A DNA stretch of 20,229 nt from assembly GCA_045648505.1 (NCBI GenBank), contig JAZROD010000029.1:1-20229 (forward strand), read 5' to 3'. How positions within the stretch are numbered: position 1 is the first letter of the stretch; the number at the start of each line of letters is the position of its first letter. The translations under genes were made by a program, and so were the position numbers. This DNA comes from RGIG8700 sp045648505. Lineage in GTDB: Bacteria > Bacillota > Clostridia > RGIG6154. Below are positions 7,128-14,010 of the stretch, piece after piece. The notes under the pieces were generated by a model. The model did not search any database, was not told the DNA's origin, and worked only from the letters and a program-made list of their open reading frames with translations.

Positions 7128-7171
7128 CAGAAACGCCATCCGGATTCAAAAAATACCGATTGGCGTTTCTG
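7128..7171 (-). repeat. Conserved leader hairpin, copy 2
   Basis: Arms CAGAAACGCCA (7128-7138) and TGGCGTTTCTG (7161-7171) with the same inner UCGG/CCGG helix and U-rich loop as copy 1 (1988-2032). The single difference in the outer stem is compensatory, which supports a conserved RNA structure. It ends 27 nt before the AGGAGG of the 6359-7087 gene. Confidence 0.7.
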
Positions 7172-7203
7172 TTCAAGACAGTATTCAATTGCTTACATAT
7201 GAC

Positions 7204-7254
7204 ATTATAACACTCGATCGCTGAACCCACCTCTGAAATCGTCAGTTGACGATT
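7204..7254 (-). promoter_or_regulatory. Palindrome-controlled promoter P3
   Basis: Minus-strand extended -10 TGTTATAAT (TATAAT at 7209-7204) with the palindrome AATCGTCAGTTGACGATT (7237-7254) 27 bp upstream and no good -35. A near-identical copy, P4, lies 107 bp further upstream. It would drive the 6359-7087 gene through leader hairpin copy 2. Confidence 0.7.
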
Positions 7255-7310
7255 TGGTGTTTTTGGGGTGTTTTTATGAAAATCACAGTTTATGTATGCC
7301 TTATATTGTG

Positions 7311-7361
7311 ATTATAACACACGATCGCTGAAACCACCCCTGAAATCGTCAGTTGACGAAA
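7311..7361 (-). promoter_or_regulatory. Palindrome-controlled promoter P4, tandem duplicate of P3
   Basis: TGTTATAAT on the minus strand (TATAAT at 7316-7311) with AATCGTCAGTTGACGAAA (7344-7361) 27 bp upstream. Positions 7311-7359 match 7204-7252 at 46 of 49 bases. The palindrome is fused directly to the T tract of the terminator at 7359-7394, so the promoter starts exactly where the restriction operon ends. Together with P3 and hairpin copy 2 this accounts for the 317-bp gap 7088-7404. Confidence 0.65.
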
Positions 7362-7394
7362 AAGCCCCTTGATGCGTAAAATGCATCAAGGGGC
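7359..7394 (-). terminator. Intrinsic terminator of the restriction-modification operon
   Basis: Perfect 12-bp stem GCCCCTTGATGC (7364-7375) / GCATCAAGGGGC (7383-7394), 7-nt loop, followed on the minus strand by TTTTT. It ends the leftward operon 10 bp after its last stop codon. Confidence 0.9.
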
Positions 7395-7404
7395 AAATAT
7401 AGTT

Positions 7405-8568
7405 TTATTTATCTTTGGTATCAACTTCATCGGTAGAGATGGTGGAAGGCGGAGGTGTTGTTCCAAGTAATTGACTTGATGGTACACCAAGAACCATTGA
7501 AATAAGATATAAGTGTTGCATCGGAAGCATTGTGTTCTCCAACTGATATAACTGATTGTTTAACGCTTCTTTTGAACTTCCGCAAATTTTAGCCAGATCT
7601 TCTATTGTGATATGTTCGAATTTTGAAAGTGCTGTGTTTATTGACAGATTAAGTTGTCTTTTAAGTAATCCGGTCAAGGTGTTGTCCAAAATATCACCAA
7701 TCAGTTTTTTGTCAAGATTAAAATACTCATGTGTTAGAACGGAATACATCGACTTATAGTATTTCAAAATTGTGGTACTTTCTTTATCAATTACTCTTGT
7801 ATTAACATTTAGTAATCTTAAATATTCCTCACGACTTTCCTTGGGTGTTAAATCACGAGATGTTTCTTCAGTTTTCTTTTTTGTTTTAGATGTATTGGAA
7901 ATCTCCGTCTCTGGTTCTCTGGTATGAACTGCATCAACTTGGCTATATTGTCCTAATATTTTTTTGCTTCTAAAAAAAAGCCTATACATTTCAGAATTGA
8001 AATAATAAAAAGGTTCACCATCTTTCCCGGTTAGTCTTAATTCTTTCCATCTATACACATTACAATCAGAGTCTAACTCGTCGTCGGCTGTCAGCACTTC
8101 ACCATCGAGCCAATCATCATTATACTCACCGTCATATATTATACTGTCTATTGATAACTCTTCATTTGAGCATGCGCACAAACAATCAACGACTTCTTGA
8201 TAGTTAGCGCGATTTTGTAATGCAGTAGTGAGTCTCTCTGTATATTCTACAAACAACTCTGTATTAAATTTAGAGTAGTTCTTTATGTTTGTCTTGAAAT
8301 TTTCCATCGGTATGCCATTAAATTTCATACTGGCTTTTTTGTCCTTAAAAATGGATATGCAGTCAGACAAATCATTTAAAGTAACATCGCCTTTCTTTAA
8401 AGCATCAATAAACAACTGTTCCAAAGCAGACTTTTTAAACCATACATGAAACGCAAAGAAAGGGAATTCTTCTACAAGTTCAAAGTTTGAATAATCTGCG
8501 GCGCAAATGTTTTTAATTTGTCTCTTAATCTCGGTATTTAAATATTTAATCCTCATATCTTCTATCAT
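7405..8568 (-). CDS. Unknown protein with an XRE-like C-terminal helix-turn-helix
   Basis: 387 aa from ATG 8568 (GGAGGA 8 nt upstream; the frame could open with TTG at 8583, but that codon precedes the ribosome binding site). The N-terminal 230 residues are not recognised. Residues about 225-260 form a Lys/Glu/Ser/Thr-rich linker. Near the C-terminus ITIEDLAKICGSSKEALNNQLYQLE ... LYLISMVLGVPSSQLLG follows the XRE/Cro pattern, though with a long second helix. It is the last gene of the DpnII-like operon, 19 bp after the methyltransferase gene, so it may regulate or assist the system (inference). The acidic run DDWLDGEVLTADDELDSD lies mid-protein. Confidence 0.8.
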   Translation of the reverse strand: MIEDMRIKYLNTEIKRQIKNICAADYSNFELVEEFPFFAFHVWFKKSALEQLFIDALKKGDVTLNDLSDCISIFKDKKASMKFNGIPMENFKTNIKNYSKFNTELFVEYTERLTTALQNRANYQEVVDCLCACSNEELSIDSIIYDGEYNDDWLDGEVLTADDELDSDCNVYRWKELRLTGKDGEPFYYFNSEMYRLFFRSKKILGQYSQVDAVHTREPETEISNTSKTKKKTEETSRDLTPKESREEYLRLLNVNTRVIDKESTTILKYYKSMYSVLTHEYFNLDKKLIGDILDNTLTGLLKRQLNLSINTALSKFEHITIEDLAKICGSSKEALNNQLYQLENTMLPMQHLYLISMVLGVPSSQLLGTTPPPSTISTDEVDTKDK

Positions 8569-8587
8569 TATATATTCCTCCAAAATA

Positions 8588-9337
8588 TTATTTTTTAAAA
8601 ATAAACAGATACTCGTGTGCGATCAGCAGGAAGTTATATTTCACGCTGTTCGTCTTCCAATATCCTGTTGCTTTGCAGTTGTGTTGTTCCTTTATAATAA
8701 GTTCTTTTAATTTGAAACCAGCGTCCTGAAAGATTTTCATGACGTCAAATGACATAGGTATCATATGACCTTTTTGCCGGGTGTCGCCCATAAGCACAGC
8801 ACAGAACTTGTCCTTTTTAAGTACACGGTAACTCTCTGACGCAACCTTTTTCATTTCTTCAAGGAAATCTTTTACTTTAAGCTGTGATAAATCTTCTTCA
8901 ATACCGTCGCTATACTTTATGATATCCGCATACGGTGGATGGGTACAAATCAAATCAATGCTTTCATCTGGGATGAAGTCGAGATTTCTTGCATCACCTT
9001 TTTTGATATATACCTTACCTTTGGCAGGTTCGTAATCAAAGTCGGTTTTATCTTTACAGCGTTCCAAAGCTATGTCATTTACATCAACACCGATTATATC
9101 GCGGTTAAGAAGTTTAGCTTCAACAAGAGTAGTTCCGCCACCGGTGAACTGATCGAGAATCAAATCTCCTTCCTGTGAGTATCGGAGAATGATATTTCTT
9201 GGTATGTAAGGCGACCAATTACCACGCCACTTTGCATCGTGTGTTGCCCAATCACCACGTTTAGGGAAAGACCAATGGGTAGTCATTTCAAGCTCGAAAG
9301 CTTCCGGTTCCCATTTCTTTATTTTCTTTTCAGCCAT
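8588..9337 (-). CDS. Second DNA methyltransferase of the DpnII-like operon
   Basis: SAM-dependent enzyme of 249 aa. GNWSPYIPRNII (39-50) precedes LDQFTGGGTTLVEAK (61-75, SAM-binding motif I) and IGVDVN (82-87, motif II). The catalytic tetrad reads HPPY within CTHPPYADIIKYS (121-133) instead of the usual D/N/S-PPY. This matches a family of Firmicutes N6-adenine or N4-cytosine methylases. Its ATG overlaps the DpnII stop codon by one base (TAATG), so the two are coupled. It differs from pneumococcal DpnA in motif order and sequence but occupies a similar role as second methylase; specificity and substrate are not known. Confidence 0.85.
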   Translation of the reverse strand: MAEKKIKKWEPEAFELEMTTHWSFPKRGDWATHDAKWRGNWSPYIPRNIILRYSQEGDLILDQFTGGGTTLVEAKLLNRDIIGVDVNDIALERCKDKTDFDYEPAKGKVYIKKGDARNLDFIPDESIDLICTHPPYADIIKYSDGIEEDLSQLKVKDFLEEMKKVASESYRVLKKDKFCAVLMGDTRQKGHMIPMSFDVMKIFQDAGFKLKELIIKEQHNCKATGYWKTNSVKYNFLLIAHEYLFIFKK

Positions 9338-10203
9338 TATTTGAATACCTCACCAATAATACCATTTTCTAAATCATTGATGCTGTATATATGTGGCATA
9401 ACATCAAAGGTTTCTTCTAAATTATGACGAGCACTTGTCCAACCTTTACCATCGGTGAACCATACAAATGTAACTCCGTCAATAGTACCGGCTTCTAAAG
9501 CAAGGGTTTTATAACTACGGGCGGTTTCGTTAAGTTTAGAACCGCCACTTCCGTAGAAGTTGGTTTCAATAACATAAATCATATTATCGGTTTTCACTAC
9601 GAAGTCAAAGCGTTTTTCCATCTTGCCTTGGTTTGATATAGCCGAAAGATCAATGTTCCATTTGTTTGTGATTTGGTGTATGTAGAACTCTTTGAAATAA
9701 GTTTTGTCCTTTACAAAGCCTGCTTTCTGTAAGTAGCTTTCAACCAAATCTTCCATAAGATGACCGCCACGGTTCTTACGACCATTCGAGTCAAGACCTG
9801 TTTCCACACCTGTAACATAGTCAATCAGATTATTGATAAGATGACTTTCAAGCAGGTCGAAAAGCCCTGTTTCTCTCATGAAGTAAACATACTTTTCGCC
9901 TTCGGTCTTATACTCATCTGTATTAAAGCGGAATAGGTGACCGCCGTTTGCATCCTGACAGTATATGTCGCACTCTCTTTTCGCCAGAAGTATAGGAATT
10001 GCTTTTAACACTTCCGGGTATTTGGTATATAGGTTAATGAAATCGGTTTCAATGTCTTTTGAACCTATGAGCGAGTTCAGTAGGTTTAACTCGATTTTCA
10101 AGGCATTCACATTCTCATATACCTTTTTGAAATTAATATAGTACTTGTAATCAGCTATACTTTCCCTGAACTTTGAAAGCCACGCATTAAAATCTCTTTG
10201 CAT
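9337..10203 (-). CDS. dpnII-like: DpnII-family type II restriction endonuclease (predicted GATC)
   Basis: Cuts unmethylated double-stranded DNA, by homology at GATC. It is 288 aa, equal to R.DpnII, with co-linear family segments: NLLNSLIGSK (40-49), DFINLYTKYPEVLKAIPILLAKR (54-76), LIDYVTGVETGLDSNGRKNR (126-145), KRFDFVVK (197-204), IETNFYGSGGSKLNETARSYK (212-232) and FTDGKGW (259-265). D200 and E213-T-N215 fit the PD-(D/E)xK-like active site with Asn in the Lys position, as in DpnII. ATG 10203 has AAGGAGGG 7 nt upstream and lies 12 bp after the Dam stop codon. Confidence 0.95.
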   Translation of the reverse strand: MQRDFNAWLSKFRESIADYKYYINFKKVYENVNALKIELNLLNSLIGSKDIETDFINLYTKYPEVLKAIPILLAKRECDIYCQDANGGHLFRFNTDEYKTEGEKYVYFMRETGLFDLLESHLINNLIDYVTGVETGLDSNGRKNRGGHLMEDLVESYLQKAGFVKDKTYFKEFYIHQITNKWNIDLSAISNQGKMEKRFDFVVKTDNMIYVIETNFYGSGGSKLNETARSYKTLALEAGTIDGVTFVWFTDGKGWTSARHNLEETFDVMPHIYSINDLENGIIGEVFK

Positions 10204-10215
10204 TATAATCCCTCC

Positions 10216-11286
10216 TTAAAAAGTTGATATTAACAGTTCTTTGATTTTGCCACGAGCTTCACTCTTGGAGTTAATCATACGGGTAGCTTCAACTCTTCTG
10301 ATTGAATGTGCCGAATAAATTTCATCAAAGAAATTATCATCTTCGTCAACATTTTTAGGATCGGAGTTACTTACTACTATCTTTGCACCCTTTGTGTGCA
10401 TTTGATTAACAAACTCTGCAAGCTCTATCTGGTCTTTATCGTTGAATTGGTTTTCTGTATATGAAGTAAAGCTTGATGTTTCTGTAAGTGGTCTGTATGG
10501 TGGGTCAAAATAAACGAAAGTCTTATTATCGATAAAGTCTGCTGCATCCTTATAATCGCCACAAACAATGGTTACATTTTGCAGTTTTTCAGAAACAGCA
10601 CGAAGGTTTCTTTCATCGCATATCAACGGATTTTTATATGAACCCATAGGAACATTAAATAATCCTTTTTTGTTCACTCGGTACAATCCGTTAAAACAGG
10701 TTTTATTCAAGAAAATCATCAATGCTGCTTTTTCGGTATTGTCTGATTGTTTACCGGAAGAGCATAAGTAGTTGAAACGTTCTCTTTTTGCAATGTAGTA
10801 TGCTTTTCTTTCTTCGGTTTCAAGTGGTACATACTCTGATTGGTATTTAGATAATAGGTCTATAAGATTATCAATATCATCTCTGACAATCATATAAGCA
10901 TTGATAAGCTCTGCATTGGTATCACTTATATACACATCCTGCAGATCATATTTTTCAAGTATATCAAACAGAACAGCACCTCCGCCTACAAAGGGTTCCG
11001 CATACTTGATAACGGTACCATTTTCAAACGGATAGTACTTTTCAATTTCTTTTATAAGCTGCCCCTTACCACCAGCCCATTTCAAAAAGGGTTTTACACC
11101 TTTTTCATCTGTATCTACATATCTTGTAGTTCGTGCATCTTCCGGTTTTTCAGCAGTATCGGGTATAATCCACATATTGCCAACCATAGTTGCGTTTGCA
11201 ATTCTGTCTTCGGAGCAGAGTACGGCAACACGTCTTTGCGAGATACCCCACTTATCTGCCGCTTGTTTTGCAGAAATAAATCCCAT
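10216..11286 (-). CDS. dpnM-like: Dam methyltransferase of the DpnII-like system with an N-terminal HTH domain
   Basis: Adenine-N6 methylase that protects host GATC sites (specificity inferred from the DpnII partner). 356 aa: residues 4-42 (ISAKQAADKWGISQRRV ... MVGNMWIIP) form an excisionase/MerR-like winged helix absent from ordinary Dam enzymes. Then come KWAGGKGQL (69-77, motif X), EPFVGGGAV (97-105, motif I), NGLYRVNKKGLFNVPMG (199-215) and FDPPY (260-264, motif IV). First gene of the operon, with AAGGAG before ATG 11286. The HTH could let the methylase repress its own promoter, which carries a TATTCCA/TGGAATA repeat in its spacer. Confidence 0.93.
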   Translation of the reverse strand: MGFISAKQAADKWGISQRRVAVLCSEDRIANATMVGNMWIIPDTAEKPEDARTTRYVDTDEKGVKPFLKWAGGKGQLIKEIEKYYPFENGTVIKYAEPFVGGGAVLFDILEKYDLQDVYISDTNAELINAYMIVRDDIDNLIDLLSKYQSEYVPLETEERKAYYIAKRERFNYLCSSGKQSDNTEKAALMIFLNKTCFNGLYRVNKKGLFNVPMGSYKNPLICDERNLRAVSEKLQNVTIVCGDYKDAADFIDNKTFVYFDPPYRPLTETSSFTSYTENQFNDKDQIELAEFVNQMHTKGAKIVVSNSDPKNVDEDDNFFDEIYSAHSIRRVEATRMINSKSEARGKIKELLISTF

Positions 11287-11317
11287 ATCGGTACACTCCT
11301 TATATGTTATGTTTTAT

Positions 11318-11346
11318 ATTATATTCCAAAGCTGGAATAATTGCAA
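11318..11346 (-). promoter_or_regulatory. Promoter and operator of the restriction-modification operon
   Basis: Leftward TTGCAA (11346-11341), 17-bp spacer, TATAAT (11323-11318). A 7-bp inverted repeat TATTCCA (11322-11328) / TGGAATA (11333-11339) fills the spacer and touches the -10, a typical repressor position. It lies about 30 bp before the Dam ribosome binding site. Confidence 0.75.
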
Positions 11347-11465
11347 TACCAAGAGACGATTTTCTATGTTTTTTTACAATTTTTTTCCGAAAAAAACTTT
11401 CCATTGCAATACTAACATCCGTAAGCATCAAAAAAACGAATTTCTACAGTTGGGATCAGATTGGT

Positions 11466-11543
11466 CATAAATCGGAAGAGAAAACGCTACAGTAAGTAGA
11501 GGGGTTTAAAAAATGTATTAATATAAATAATGGTAATAATATA
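11466..11543 (+). repeat. Duplicated intergenic block, copy A
   Basis: In order: CATAAATCG (11466-11474), AGAAAACGCTAC (11479-11490), GAGGGG (11499-11504), 8 nt, then ATG-TAT-TAA (11513-11521), and TAATAATATA (11534-11543). The same elements in the same order form copy B at 17226-17312. An extra CTACAG stands at 11444-11449. This block, the restriction operon promoter, the hairpin at 11662 and the promoter at 11748 make up the 461-bp divergent gap 11287-11747. Confidence 0.6.
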
Positions 11544-11661
11544 CTACAACTACAACATAATAAAACATACATCTCTAATACTTCCTATCCGATGATTTGA
11601 AATAGCGAATGGTATTGAAGGTAAGTTGTTTATTATATGTAAAGAAGGTAGAAACACGTTC

Positions 11662-11690
11662 GGAACGGATCACCTTTCGTGATCCGTTCC
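11662..11690. other. Strong 12-bp hairpin carrying two GATC sites
   Basis: GGAACGGATCAC (11662-11673), loop CTTTC, GTGATCCGTTCC (11679-11690). No T run follows on either strand, so it is more likely a leader or attenuator structure or a protein site upstream of the ART-HD gene than a simple terminator. Each arm contains one GATC, the predicted target of the neighbouring restriction system. Confidence 0.5.
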
Positions 11691-11747
11691 TCATTTACCG
11701 GGAGAAAAGCTTGAAAAGGGTTGTAAAGGTGGTAATAAGAAAAAAGC

Positions 11748-11776
11748 TTGCGATTAATAGAGACACGCGATATAAT
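11748..11776 (+). promoter_or_regulatory. Candidate promoter overlapping the 5' end of the ART-HD frame
   Basis: TTGCGA (11748-11753), 17-bp spacer, TATAAT (11771-11776). If used, transcription begins near 11783, which removes the TTG (11748) and ATG (11775) start candidates of the ART-HD frame. Confidence 0.55.
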
Positions 11777-13178
11777 GGCATGCATTATATTGCGTGAGGT
11801 GATTGTTATTACTATTTCAGAGTTAATGCTTAATGTGAAAAATATTCGTATGGAACAGTTAGTTTTCCAGAGTGATATTAAAACACAGGAACAGATTAAG
11901 GAGTTAAATGAAAGGGGTTATCGTGTAAACTTTACGGATGCAGAGTTCAGAGAGAAGTTCAAAGTACCAACAGACTGCGTAGCCTATACTCCTTCAATAT
12001 CATACTCCTGTATGTACTTCAACCGTGATAGTCTTGCTGTCCTTCAGTTCCCGTTGGACTTTTACATCGCCGACGGCGAAAAAAGTCCGATATGGTCTGA
12101 CATGGAGACATTTTATAGAGCTGTAAAGTCTATTGAATCAGAAGTAGCAAGAGGTGACTACACCACTTCCATTAGTGGTTTGCCAGACAGTATGAAGCTT
12201 GAATATTTCAATCTTCTTGTAGAGCGTGGTATTGACTTTGAAGGGTTTTATAGAAAATTTATAGATTTTTATACGTATGCTGACTATGGGTTTGGGTGTA
12301 TCTCCGAAGAAAATATAGAGAAAATATTTCAAAGGAAAACACCCGAAGACACACAAGCCACAAACAATGCTCTTACATCTCTACCCGATGTCATAACCAT
12401 ATACAGAGGTCAAACCCCAATGGGTACTTCACGTGAAAAAGCGTACAGTTGGAGCTTAGATAAGAATATAGCTATGTTCTTTGCAGCACGTCTGGGTACA
12501 TACGATGCAGAGATAATTGAAGCAAGGGTTAGAAAAGAAGATGTCGTAGAATATATTGAGGGTTATGAGCAAGAAATTTTAGTAAGACATAGAGACGTAG
12601 AGATTCTTGAGGTCACCAAGTTATTTGGGTTAGATAGACTTAAAGAACTTCTTCCAAGGGTTACAAAGACTTACTTGGAGTATAAAAAGAAACTGTACAA
12701 GCTGGATTATATTCTTAAAGACACGGTTCATGGATACGAACACAGCCTTAGGGTTCTCCTTCTCTCTTTGCTATTATCGGAGGAGTTGGGGTTATCAAAC
12801 AAAAACAGAGACCGTCTTGCAACAGCGGCAATCTATCACGATTGCCGGCGTAAGCACGACGGTGAGAGTAAGCAACACGGGTATGATAGTGCAGAATATT
12901 ACAAAAGTTCTGTCAATCACCCTGATGAAATTACAGCGCTCCTGATTCAATATCACTCCATCGATGACAAGTATGGGTATAAAGAGATAGAAGAAAACCC
13001 AATCTTGTCAGAAAAAGCAGATACAGCAAAACTCCTATTTAAGATTTTCAAGGACTGTGACGGATTAGATCGGGTAAGGTTTGGGTTACGCGCTTTGGAC
13101 TTATCCTATCTTCGTACAGACATAAGCCAACACTATCCCTTAATCGCCCGTATCTGCCATGAAGAAGTCAAACAATAA
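11748..13178 (+). CDS. ADP-ribosyltransferase-like domain fused to an HD phosphohydrolase domain
   Basis: Up to 476 aa, numbered from TTG 11748. Residues about 215-290 have the R-S-E pattern of ADP-ribosyltransferases: IYRG (R220), YSWSLDKNIAMFFAAR (S234-W-S236), then EQEIL (E274, E276). Residues 325-445 are an HD hydrolase: HGYEHS (H328, H332), HD (364-365), H377, H403 and CDGLDRVR (D438, D441), a divalent-metal phosphohydrolase pattern. The first 200 residues are not recognised. No signal peptide, so it should act in the cytoplasm. It stands divergent to the DpnII-like operon, suggesting a defence or toxin role (inference). Start uncertain: GAGGTGA (11796-11802) points to ATT 11808 (6-nt spacing) or ATG 11826. 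Confidence 0.75.
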   Translation: MRLIETRDIMACIILREVIVITISELMLNVKNIRMEQLVFQSDIKTQEQIKELNERGYRVNFTDAEFREKFKVPTDCVAYTPSISYSCMYFNRDSLAVLQFPLDFYIADGEKSPIWSDMETFYRAVKSIESEVARGDYTTSISGLPDSMKLEYFNLLVERGIDFEGFYRKFIDFYTYADYGFGCISEENIEKIFQRKTPEDTQATNNALTSLPDVITIYRGQTPMGTSREKAYSWSLDKNIAMFFAARLGTYDAEIIEARVRKEDVVEYIEGYEQEILVRHRDVEILEVTKLFGLDRLKELLPRVTKTYLEYKKKLYKLDYILKDTVHGYEHSLRVLLLSLLLSEELGLSNKNRDRLATAAIYHDCRRKHDGESKQHGYDSAEYYKSSVNHPDEITALLIQYHSIDDKYGYKEIEENPILSEKADTAKLLFKIFKDCDGLDRVRFGLRALDLSYLRTDISQHYPLIARICHEEVKQ

Positions 13179-13220
13179 TCTATTCCAACAATCTCACACA
13201 ACTTCATATTTCTTATTTTC

Positions 13221-13262
13221 AAAGATAATGCACACCGGACGCGTCCGGTGTGCATTATCTTT
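13221..13262 (+). terminator. 42-bp perfect palindrome, terminator after the ART-HD gene
   Basis: Every base from AAAGATAATGCACACCGGAC (13221-13240) pairs with the mirror half ending at 13262, with ACGCGT at the centre and no spacer. It is followed by TTTTATG. The GC-rich core flanked by A and T runs fits a bidirectional intrinsic terminator; the complete absence of a loop sequence is unusual. Confidence 0.75.
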
Positions 13263-13337
13263 TATGTTATAGAGAAGATTTGAAGAAATTGGATGAGATT
13301 TAATAAAAATTTATATTTTTTGAAGAGTTTTTATGAG

Positions 13338-13381
13338 AAAAGGACAGTGAAGCTCCAAAAAGGACATGCAAAAATTATATT
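13338..13381 (+). promoter_or_regulatory. Direct repeat AAAAGGACA before the 13402 gene
   Basis: AAAAGGACA occurs at 13338-13346 and again at 13358-13366, 20 bp apart (two helical turns on one DNA face), just upstream of a TATATT -10-like hexamer (13376-13381) and the GGTGGTG ribosome binding site. This is the layout of a tandem activator site. Confidence 0.45.
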
Positions 13382-13401
13382 AAAATAAAGGTGGTGAGAA
13401 A

Positions 13402-13677
13402 ATGGAAAAGTTTATAGCAGCTTTAACGTTGTTACTTGGAGAGTTAGAGAGACAGTCCATAAGTTATAACAGGGTTTTAGAGATCAGAGATACTACGGTG
13501 GAGATGGCGGAGAAAATTGATATGGAGACAGGTGTATCAGTGGCATCAGGTATGGTTAAAGATTATTACTCCACGGAAACAAAGTACTTAAAAAGAAGAG
13601 TGAAAATGGTGGTTAGGGTTTTGTTGAGCTATTGTGAAGTGGTTGTAGAGCAGAAAAATAATTATAAGGAGGGTTGA
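13402..13677 (+). CDS. Unknown 91-aa helical protein
   Basis: Not recognised. All-helical prediction (LERQSISYNRVLEIRDTTVE ...), soluble, with the basic patch KYLKRRVKMVVR in the second half. ATG preceded by GGTGGTG. The next gene begins 4 bp after its stop, with the ribosome binding site AGGAGGG inside the 3' end, so they form one operon. Confidence 0.75.
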   Translation: MEKFIAALTLLLGELERQSISYNRVLEIRDTTVEMAEKIDMETGVSVASGMVKDYYSTETKYLKRRVKMVVRVLLSYCEVVVEQKNNYKEG

Positions 13678-13681
13678 TTTT

Positions 13682-14002
13682 ATGGATGATGCTATTATGG
13701 ATAAAGTGTCGAAAGCATTAGAACCTATAAATGTTTATGTGGATGCACTTTATGGGGTTAGAGAAGAGCTTTGTATCACCAAAGAGTTCTTGCAGTCTCG
13801 CTATGAGAAGGAAAAGAATCCCGAAACAAAGGTTGTTCTTAGTCTGGCTATAAGAAGACTTCGTGAGCAGATTGATAATCTTGATAGAATCAGGGGTAAT
13901 CTTCTTCCTGACGTGCAGACAGCAACAATGAACTTTGCTTCGGTAGTAATCAAAGATGCAATAAATGAAATTAACAAAATAGAAAATAAGGAAATTGTGT
14001 AG
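13682..14002 (+). CDS. Unknown 106-aa coiled-coil-like protein
   Basis: Not recognised. Heptad-like Leu/Ile spacing through much of the chain (SLAIRRLREQIDNLDRIRGN) suggests a coiled coil; soluble and charged. ATG preceded by AGGAGGGTTGATTTT. Second gene of the 13402 unit. Its stop is 8 bp before the palindrome of promoter P5, so the next gene is separately controlled. Confidence 0.75.
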   Translation: MDDAIMDKVSKALEPINVYVDALYGVREELCITKEFLQSRYEKEKNPETKVVLSLAIRRLREQIDNLDRIRGNLLPDVQTATMNFASVVIKDAINEINKIENKEIV

Positions 14003-14010
14003 AGATTAGA

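Noticed and set aside
9337..11286. Possibility that the Dam/DpnII pair is a retron, toxin-antitoxin or orphan pair
   Set aside because: The endonuclease matches DpnII along its full length, and the three-gene order fits a complete restriction-modification system.
11609..11797. Plus-strand frame of 62 codons upstream of the ART-HD gene
   Set aside because: It runs through the 12-bp hairpin and the candidate promoter, has no ribosome binding site, and the sequence is not protein-like.
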